From positions 1 to 12,526 of the forward strand of contig PPDG01000014.1 of the NCBI GenBank assembly GCA_002899795.1: DNA of 12,526 nt. The letters are read 5' to 3'. This stretch comes from Desulfobacteraceae bacterium (GTDB lineage Bacteria; Desulfobacterota; Syntrophobacteria; BM002). The notes beneath the pieces were generated by a model. The model did no database searches, was not told the origin of the DNA, and saw only the letters and a program-made list of their open reading frames with translations. This document shows positions 7,600 through 12,526 of this stretch, piece after piece. Numbering within the stretch: the first letter of the stretch is position 1; every line of letters begins with the position of its first letter. The position numbers were made by a program, and so were the translations under genes.

Positions 7600-7678
7600 A
7601 CCCTATCCCCCTTGAAGCACCCAGACCAGGAAAAGTTGGATGCGAATGATGTTAGTAAAATGAAGGGATAAATTAATA

Positions 7679-7707
7679 TCTATATGCAATCTGGACTATT
7701 TTGTCAA
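7679..7707 (-). promoter_or_regulatory. Sigma70-type promoter of the DUF465-ilvBNC-psd-pssA operon
   Basis: On the minus strand a perfect TTGACA (7702-7707) is followed after exactly 17 bases by TATAGA (7679-7684). Transcription should start near 7672, giving a leader of about 70 bases before the DUF465 gene. The promoter begins only about 25 bases past the tsaB stop. I see no T-box, leucine-rich leader peptide or terminator in the leader, so attenuation is not evident here. Confidence 0.7.
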
Positions 7708-7731
7708 TATACATATGACGATTGCGGATTC

Positions 7732-8421
7732 TTACTCGGATATCCTGTTGAGTTCTGCCTCGGATGGACGGACATATAGCGGAGTGCAACTTGAGATGTC
7801 TTCGTGTATTCCTCTGCTGAGCTTTTGCCAGGCCAGCCAGGCTACGGAGCTTGCATGGACGACATTAAGATGGGGTGGTACCAGATGCAAGCGCTTACCG
7901 AGTTTGCCTGTCAAGTAGTCTCCATAGCGCAGGAGCGCGTCTCCAACCAGGAGGGTTTTCTCTGAGATGAGGTCTACCAGCTTTTCAGGCTTGATCGCCA
8001 TGTAAGGGGTAAGCCTCGCCGGCACCTGCTCATCGTCCATGCGGTAAAGGGCTGTATAAATCTCACCTTTGCGTGCATCCAAAACCGGGTAGATTGGGTA
8101 AGGGGAGAGGGGAACATTAGCTGCCAGTGCATCTAAAGTGGGAACACCGGCCAAAGGTTTACCTGTTGCCCATGCCAGCCCTTTGACAACGCTCAGCCCG
8201 ATTCGCAAACCGGTAAAACTTCCAGGACCAAGACTCACCGCCAGTCCATCGAGGTCGTCCAAGGTCCAGTCGGCATCCGTCAGAATCCGGTCAATGCCCG
8301 GCAACAAGCGCTGATTGTGGGTTGCACTGATGTTGAGGATATGCTGAGCCCTGAGCAAAGCTCCCTCTACTATAGCAATACTCCCGACTGGCGTAGACGT
8401 ATCAATGGCGAGGATTTTCAT
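7732..8421 (-). CDS. tsaB: tRNA threonylcarbamoyladenosine synthesis protein TsaB
   Basis: TsaB is the inactive kinase-like partner of TsaD in the complex that makes the t6A modification at position 37 of ANN-decoding tRNAs. The protein has 229 residues, typical for TsaB and much shorter than TsaD. It starts MKILAIDTSTPVGSIAI, the ASKHA-fold phosphate loop. SLGPGSFTGLRIGLS at residues 63-77 is the hallmark TsaB segment, and SATHNQRLLPGID at 32-44 fits the dimer interface region. There is no Shine-Dalgarno sequence before the ATG. The 8-base repeat word cgcatagc lies where one would be expected. It is downstream of rseP across a repeat-filled gap of 260 bases. No terminator is seen after it. 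Confidence 0.94.
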   Translation of the reverse strand: MKILAIDTSTPVGSIAIVEGALLRAQHILNISATHNQRLLPGIDRILTDADWTLDDLDGLAVSLGPGSFTGLRIGLSVVKGLAWATGKPLAGVPTLDALAANVPLSPYPIYPVLDARKGEIYTALYRMDDEQVPARLTPYMAIKPEKLVDLISEKTLLVGDALLRYGDYLTGKLGKRLHLVPPHLNVVHASSVAWLAWQKLSRGIHEDISSCTPLYVRPSEAELNRISE

Positions 8422-8427
8422 TGTGGT

Positions 8428-8449
8428 CGCATAGCGCTAAGCGCATAGC
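8428..8449. repeat. Direct repeat of an 8-base word before tsaB
   Basis: The word cgcatagc occurs at 8428-8435 and again at 8442-8449, separated by gctaag. Between the two is a small near-palindrome, gcgct-a-agcgc. The first copy covers the positions 7 to 14 bases upstream of the tsaB start codon. Confidence 0.6.
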
Positions 8450-8512
8450 CTTTGGTAAGCGGTGAGCCCTTCGACAGGCTCAGGACGCTTCGCGCGGTAA
8501 GCTGTAAACAGT

Positions 8513-8566
8513 AAATCGTAGAAATCGTAAAAGGCGTAAAAGTCGTAGAAATCATTCAAGTCGTCA
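8513..8566. repeat. 9-bp tandem array, six imperfect units
   Basis: The units are aaatcgtag, aaatcgtaa, aaggcgtaa, aagtcgtag, aaatcattc and aagtcgtca, with a consensus near aartcgtar. They sit inside the 22-bp inverted pair. Because the period is a multiple of three, the reverse strand reads as a spurious Asp-Phe-Tyr repeat. Confidence 0.8.
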
Positions 8567-8592
8567 AGGCAGCTAATAGCGACAGATCTCCC

Positions 8593-8620
8593 GAATAACA
8601 AATAACTAATAACGGATAAC
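8593..8620. repeat. 7-bp tandem array, four units
   Basis: The units are gaataac, aaataac, taataac and ggataac, sharing the core ataac. They lie 26 bases beyond the 9-bp array and within the same inverted pair. Confidence 0.75.
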
Positions 8621-8681
8621 GACACTGCCTGCTGCTCGCTGTCAGCCTGTCCTGAGCCTGTCGAAGGGCTGCCACCTTCCT

Positions 8682-9782
8682 TTAGGGCATCCCCCTCCCC
8701 GGATCAAACAGGCGATAGATGTCGTTGTAGAAAACAAATACCATTAGAGCAATGAGTAGGAAGAGACCGACATGCTGGGCTACTTCACGCTTTCTAATAC
8801 TGAGCGGCTTGCCCATGATCGCCTCAATGGAGAAGAAGAGCAGGTGACCACCGTCAAGTATGGGAATGGGGAGGAGATTAAGTATCCCCAAGTTAATGCT
8901 GAGGAGTGCGAGGAAATAAAGGAAGGCGAGCGGCCCAGCCTTGGCCACCTCGCCGGACATCTGAGCTATGCCAATAGGTCCAGCCAGAGTCTTAGGAGAA
9001 ATCGCACCGACAATGAGTTTGCCCAGGACAACGAAGGTAAGCTTTATCATGCCGTACGTGTGGGTAACCGCATGATACACAGCCTGGAATGGGTTGACTT
9101 TCTCCACAATGATATTGTTGGAGGCCACTATGCCGATGAGGGGGCGGCTAATCTTCTCACCCAGTATGTTTTTGGTTTCCCTAATTTCTGGAGTAAGCTG
9201 CACCGTAAATACCTCATCTCCCCGTTGCAGCTTAAGCTGGATCTTCTTGCTACCACTTTCCTGGATTAACTGAGAGAGGTCACTCCATACCTTAACTGGG
9301 ACCTCGTCAACAGCCAGGACCTTATCGTTACTTTTCAAGCCGGCTGCAGCTGCGGGCGAATCAGGGGTCACTGAGCCGATGTCCGTGGAGGTTTCGGTTA
9401 GTCCAAAAAAGGCAAAGATAAATGCATAGAGCAACACTGCCAACAGTAAGTTGGAGCTCGGGCCAGCTCCAACAATACTCATGCGCCGCCGCAAGGGTTG
9501 ATGGGAAAAAGAGACAGGATGCAACTCCTCTGGTATTTCCTCATCGCTGGACTCGCCCAGCATCTTTACATACCCACCGAGGGGAAACGCCGAGATGCGG
9601 TAGTCGGTATCTCCTACCTCTTTGCCCAGCAGCCGCGGACCAAAGCCCAAGGAAAAACGCTCAACTTTGACCCCGAATAGTTTGGCGGCCACAAAATGAC
9701 CGAACTCATGAATAAAGATGAGTATTCCCAGTGAAACTACAAATGATATGATCGTGCGAGAAAATTCCCAAAGCGCTTCCAA
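8682..9782 (-). CDS. rseP: Site-2 intramembrane zinc metalloprotease RseP
   Basis: This inner-membrane protease cuts transmembrane segments, classically of anti-sigma factors and leftover signal peptides. It has 366 residues. The zinc motif HEFGH is at 25-29 in the first membrane segment. A PDZ domain covers about residues 130-200. The second active-site motif, NLLPIPILDGG, is at 302-312, with the zinc-ligand aspartate at 310. It is shorter than the E. coli enzyme and appears to have one PDZ domain, common outside the gammaproteobacteria. The start is TTG at 9780-9782, because an in-frame TAA lies two codons upstream and no later start precedes the zinc motif. A GAGGAG stands about 11 bases before it. 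A promoter at 9853-9881 suggests it has its own transcript, apart from dxr. Confidence 0.95.
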   Translation of the reverse strand: MEALWEFSRTIISFVVSLGILIFIHEFGHFVAAKLFGVKVERFSLGFGPRLLGKEVGDTDYRISAFPLGGYVKMLGESSDEEIPEELHPVSFSHQPLRRRMSIVGAGPSSNLLLAVLLYAFIFAFFGLTETSTDIGSVTPDSPAAAAGLKSNDKVLAVDEVPVKVWSDLSQLIQESGSKKIQLKLQRGDEVFTVQLTPEIRETKNILGEKISRPLIGIVASNNIIVEKVNPFQAVYHAVTHTYGMIKLTFVVLGKLIVGAISPKTLAGPIGIAQMSGEVAKAGPLAFLYFLALLSINLGILNLLPIPILDGGHLLFFSIEAIMGKPLSIRKREVAQHVGLFLLIALMVFVFYNDIYRLFDPGRGMP

Positions 9783-10111
9783 GATTTATTCGCTCCTCTA
9801 TTCAACTAGTTTTGCTTATTAATATTAATATAAGAGTAAAAATTTTTTTTGCATTATAACGTGGCCAAAATCTATTTCCAACCAAATGGACGAGTTATCC
9901 CTCTGCACTTTTTGGGCCAATGCCCCTTGCATCCCCCAGCCGCAATCTATTCCCTGTCTCCTGCCATTTACTCTCTGAACGGTCCTCCATTCTCTGTGGG
10001 AGCAGCTTTCTAGCCGCGATCTTATACCTCTTACAACAGATGACAGCGAAGCGTAGTGACCTAATGACGGCGCAGCCATATGAGGCGAAAGCAAATCAGC
10101 AATGCCAGGTG
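9783..10111. other. Gap between dxr and rseP, 329 bases
   Basis: The gap holds the rseP promoter and an AT-rich leader containing the perfect 12-base palindrome attaatattaat and an A8/T5 tract just after the -10 box. The remainder (about 9890-10111) is of ordinary composition. I see no recognisable gene, tRNA or strong terminator there. A weak ggagg/cctcc stem overlaps the dxr stop but has no T tract. Confidence 0.5.
9853..9881 (-). promoter_or_regulatory. Sigma70-type promoter of rseP
   Basis: On the minus strand TTGGAA (9876-9881) is followed after 17 bases by a perfect TATAAT (9853-9858). Transcription should start near 9846, about 64 bases before the TTG start of rseP. The -35 box matches the consensus at four of six positions. 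Confidence 0.6.
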
Positions 10112-11272
10112 TTAGCGGAGGTTGGGAATTTCCTCCTCAGTTCGTCTTCGCGCCCAGGCGTCGGCTTCCAAGATGGCCTCGAGCTCTGCGGCAGGGTCCA
10201 GGGCATGCTCTTCCATGGCCTGGTTCACCAATCTGGGAATTCCGCTAAACGGGATGCGGTTATCCAGAAAAGCCTGGACTGCAACCTCATTTGCAGCATT
10301 GAGAACGGCTGGCATAGTGCCACCCGCCTTACAGGCAGCAAAGGCCAGTTTCAGGCAGGGGAACCGATTGAGGTCTGGTTCCTGAAAGGTGAGGGTTTGC
10401 ACGGTGAAAAAGTCCAAGCGAGGCAGGCCCAGCTCCAGACGTTCCGGATAGGCTAGGGCATAGGCAATAGGAATACGCATGTCCGGTATACCCATCTGGG
10501 CAATGACGGAGCCGTCAATGTATTCCACCATGGAGTGGACTATACTCTGAGGATGGACATGTACATCTATTTTTTCCACTGGTACGTCAAACAGCCACTT
10601 GGCCTCAATAACCTCCAGGCCTTTATTCATGAGCGTGGCTGAATCAATGCTGATCTTGGGACCCATGGCCCAGTTGGGGTGGGCCAAGGCCTGGGTTGGG
10701 GTTACGGATTCGAGTTGCTCTTTGGGCATGTTCAGGAAGGGACCGCCCGAGGCAGTAAGCAAAATACGCTTGAGATCTTCTCGGCGGTGTCCTTCCATGG
10801 CTTGGAAGATGGCGTTGTGCTCGCTGTCCACCGGTAGCAGTTCAACCTGAGACCGGCGGACCTCCCCCATTACGAGGGCGCCAGCCATTACCAGGGTTTC
10901 CTTGTTGGCTAATGCCACGTCCTTTCCGGCCCGAATGGCACTGAGAGTGGGGATGAGACCTGCGGCGCCAACCATGGAAGAGAGTATCATCTCTGCCTCA
11001 GCACAGCTGGCCACCTGCTGGTAGCCTTGCGAGCCGGCAACCACTTCCACCTCGATGCCCGGTTGCAGGCGGCTGGTTAGATCTTTGGCCAACTGGAGGT
11101 CAAAAACGGCCGCTAGCCTGGGCCGAAAGCGGTGAATTTGTTCAGCTAACAGATCGATGTTTCTCCCTGCTGCCAGGGCGACAACCTGGAGGCGGTCTGG
11201 AAATTGCTCGACTACTTGCAGGGCACTGCGCCCTATGGAGCCTGTGGAGCCGAGAATAGCAATTCTTTTCAA
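10112..11272 (-). CDS. dxr: 1-deoxy-D-xylulose 5-phosphate reductoisomerase
   Basis: This enzyme rearranges and reduces 1-deoxyxylulose 5-phosphate to 2-C-methylerythritol 4-phosphate with NADPH, the committed step of the non-mevalonate isoprenoid pathway and the target of fosmidomycin. It has 386 residues, a normal length. The NADPH-binding GSTGSIG is at 8-14. The metal-binding Asp149 and Glu151 are in PVDSEHNA. SIDSATLMNKGLEVIEA at 208-224 supplies the third acidic ligand (Glu220). The start is TTG at 11270-11272: a TGA lies in frame six codons upstream, and the next residues are needed for the nucleotide fold. The ribosome binding site is weak. It is downstream of cdsA across a 143-base gap filled by a long inverted repeat. 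Confidence 0.96.
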   Translation of the reverse strand: MKRIAILGSTGSIGRSALQVVEQFPDRLQVVALAAGRNIDLLAEQIHRFRPRLAAVFDLQLAKDLTSRLQPGIEVEVVAGSQGYQQVASCAEAEMILSSMVGAAGLIPTLSAIRAGKDVALANKETLVMAGALVMGEVRRSQVELLPVDSEHNAIFQAMEGHRREDLKRILLTASGGPFLNMPKEQLESVTPTQALAHPNWAMGPKISIDSATLMNKGLEVIEAKWLFDVPVEKIDVHVHPQSIVHSMVEYIDGSVIAQMGIPDMRIPIAYALAYPERLELGLPRLDFFTVQTLTFQEPDLNRFPCLKLAFAACKAGGTMPAVLNAANEVAVQAFLDNRIPFSGIPRLVNQAMEEHALDPAAELEAILEADAWARRRTEEEIPNLR

Positions 11273-11299
11273 AGCAAAATACCCATTTCACAAATAAAG

Positions 11300-11411
11300 A
11301 TTGAGGAATTAGGGAATTGAGTGATTAAGGAATTGCTGATCTGAGCTGCTGCAGTGATGACTGTCTTGCCTCGTCAAATCCCTAAATCCCTGAATTCCCG
11401 AATCCCTCAAT
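11300..11411. repeat. Long imperfect inverted repeat between cdsA and dxr
   Basis: The left arm (11300-11335, starting attgaggaattagggaattg) pairs with the right arm (11375-11411), whose reverse complement starts attgagggattcgggaattc. By eye about 29 of 36 positions match, around a 39-base loop. Each arm is itself an irregular tandem of agggaatt-like words about 8-9 bases long. The repeat nearly fills the gap from the cdsA stop to the dxr start. Confidence 0.75.
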
Positions 11412-11415
11412 TGGC

Positions 11416-12240
11416 TCACGTGAAAAAGACAACGGCATAATACATCACAGGAAAAGCGAAAATCAGACTGTCGAGTCGATCCAATAGTCCTCCGTGTCCC
11501 GGAAGTATGCCCCCGGCGTCTTTAACCTGACTGACCCTCTTCAGCATTGACTCCATCAGATCACCCGCCTGACCCACCAATGCCAAGACAAAGCCTAAGG
11601 CCAAAAGGAAGCCAACGGTGGCCACATCTAGAGGCAACAAGGTGCCGACCAATACCGATATGGCCACAGAACTCAAGAGGCCGCCAATGGCCCCTTCAAC
11701 CGTCTTACCTGGACTGACAGCAGGCCAGAGCTTGTGTCGCCCCAAGCGGTGGCCTACGTAATAGGCGCCGGTATCGCAGATAAAGACGACAAAGAAAAGC
11801 AATAAGATCCAGTACCGTCCGGATGGCACTCGAAAAAGGAGGAGAACGTGGCTTATCAAAAAGGGGATGTAGAGCTGGGAAAAGACCATTGCTCCCAGGG
11901 AGGGTAGAACCTGTTCCTGTTTGGCATAAACAAAGAGGTGTACTGCCAAAGCAACAAAGACTACAGCAACGGTGGCCACGGTCAGGCCGAAGAGGCCTTT
12001 CCAGTAGGTTGCCAGCGGCAACAGCAGCCCCATGCTCCAGGTTAAAATCCGCAGCCAAGCTTTGGTTCCAGCCAGCAGCAAGCGGGACAACTCCAGCAGT
12101 CCGCCGGCGGTAACTAGGAGTACGAGGGCCAGCAAAAGCCAACCAGGTCCTATGGCAATAATCATCCCCAGTATGGGCAGGCCCACTGCTGCGGTCAGCA
12201 AGCGATGCAAGTGGTGTTTGTCAATGGTTTTGTTTCCCAT
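11416..12240 (-). CDS. cdsA: Phosphatidate cytidylyltransferase (CDP-diglyceride synthase)
   Basis: This inner-membrane enzyme makes CDP-diacylglycerol from phosphatidic acid and CTP; PssA, also in this window, uses the product. I start it at ATG 12238-12240 (MGNKTIDKHHLHRLLTA), which has GGAG 5 bases upstream. A TTG nine codons earlier (12267) is possible but less likely. The product has 274 residues and is strongly hydrophobic, with about seven or eight membrane segments. The family signature is complete near the carboxy terminus: SMLKRVSQVKDAGG followed by LPGHGGLLDR, about residues 231-255. CDTGAYYVGHRLGRHKL at about 155-171 and SPGKTVEG are also typical. It is the most upstream gene in the window. 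uppS, its common upstream neighbour, is absent. Confidence 0.95.
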   Translation of the reverse strand: MGNKTIDKHHLHRLLTAAVGLPILGMIIAIGPGWLLLALVLLVTAGGLLELSRLLLAGTKAWLRILTWSMGLLLPLATYWKGLFGLTVATVAVVFVALAVHLFVYAKQEQVLPSLGAMVFSQLYIPFLISHVLLLFRVPSGRYWILLLFFVVFICDTGAYYVGHRLGRHKLWPAVSPGKTVEGAIGGLLSSVAISVLVGTLLPLDVATVGFLLALGFVLALVGQAGDLMESMLKRVSQVKDAGGILPGHGGLLDRLDSLIFAFPVMYYAVVFFT

Positions 12241-12526
12241 GCCTTCTCCACGCTCTTGCGACGGCAATTCGTTTAGGAAAAGGATTGCCTCTCAACATAT
12301 AGAACAGTCAACATAGTATGAAACTTCTCTGGCATCAAGTCAGTTTTGATAACTGGGTAAAAAATTGGCAGCTAAAGTATAAGGTTTTACCTCCAGCATT
12401 TTGCAAGCCGAGTTTAAATTAAGGGATGTAATATAAACTTTCGGAGTGATTGGGTGGGAGTTTATATAATTCATCAAATGTTAAACGACTATATTAGCCA
12501 TCACTGGTCAATAATCTCAAGAACCA
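12241..12526. other. AT-rich non-coding region upstream of cdsA
   Basis: The stretch holds no recognisable gene. The best minus-strand promoter candidate is TTGATG (12333-12338), 17 bases, then TATGTT (12310-12315), only four of six matches in each box. Several AT-rich -10-like words occur further upstream without matching -35 boxes. The composition is more AT-rich than the genes. Confidence 0.4.

Larger units (their letters stand above)
8465..8670. repeat. Perfect 22-bp inverted repeat pair framing a repeat island
   Basis: The 22 bases at 8465-8486 (starting agcccttcgacaggctcagg) recur as an exact reverse complement at 8649-8670. Outside both arms the flanks ggtg and cacc are also inverted, with a 2-base difference in spacing. 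The arms enclose 162 bases holding two tandem arrays. No coding region or target-site duplication is visible. Words of this kind (cctgagc..tgtcgaaggg, read in one frame as RPEPVEG) are, from memory, dispersed repeats in many environmental bacterial genomes. Confidence 0.85.

Noticed and set aside
8437..8625. 62-residue minus-strand open frame with an Asp-Phe-Tyr repeat
   Set aside because: It is a translation of the 9-bp tandem array and the 22-bp repeat word. The repeat period, not selection on protein, creates the pattern.
9825..10094. 89-residue minus-strand open frame upstream of rseP
   Set aside because: It has a TTG start, no ribosome binding site and no recognisable family, and it spans the rseP promoter.
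12478..12526. Possible plus-strand gene starting with ATG at 12478 and running off the window
   Set aside because: Only 16 codons are visible, there is no Shine-Dalgarno sequence at a usable distance, and the residues match nothing I recognise.

Overview
This window carries a densely packed set of housekeeping genes, all on the minus strand, so transcription runs from high to low coordinates. The genes are branched-chain amino acid synthesis (ilvB, ilvN, ilvC, leuC, leuD and a broken leuB), phosphatidylethanolamine synthesis (cdsA, pssA, psd), isoprenoid synthesis (dxr), a site-2 protease (rseP), a tRNA t6A gene (tsaB) and a small DUF465-type protein. The order cdsA-dxr-rseP-tsaB followed by ilvB-ilvN-ilvC-psd-pssA-(leuA)-leuC-leuD-leuB resembles what I recall from Geobacter-like deltaproteobacteria (Desulfobacterota) and, less firmly, Nitrospirota. 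I infer a Gram-negative bacterium of that broad kind, probably an environmental lineage. No phage, transposase, CRISPR array, rRNA or tRNA gene is visible.

Layout in the direction of transcription: 12241-12526 is non-coding and AT-rich, with only a weak candidate promoter. cdsA (11416-12240) and dxr (10112-11272) follow, separated by a long imperfect inverted repeat. A 329-bp gap holds a good sigma70-type promoter for rseP (8682-9782). A repeat island fills the gap between rseP and tsaB (7732-8421). A strong promoter (7679-7707) then starts the DUF465-ilvB-ilvN-ilvC-psd-pssA block. Behind pssA is a gap with two hairpins and a convincing intrinsic terminator, and then come leuC, leuD and the start of leuB.

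Functionally, CdsA makes the CDP-diacylglycerol used by PssA, and Psd decarboxylates the resulting phosphatidylserine to phosphatidylethanolamine. IlvBN and IlvC carry out the first two shared steps of valine, isoleucine and leucine synthesis. LeuCD and LeuB would carry out the isomerase and dehydrogenase steps of the leucine branch. ilvD, ilvE and leuA are not in the window.

The most unusual points are these. (1) leuB has an in-frame TAA at codon 39, although recognisable LeuB sequence continues beyond it. (2) Most of the longer intergenic gaps contain short word-like tandem and inverted repeats, including a perfect 22-bp inverted pair that frames 9-bp and 7-bp tandem arrays. (3) The slot between pssA and leuC, where leuA is expected in related clusters, holds only a terminator and hairpins. 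I found no clear sign of a new multi-gene system: the coding content is ordinary, and the novelty lies in the non-coding DNA.
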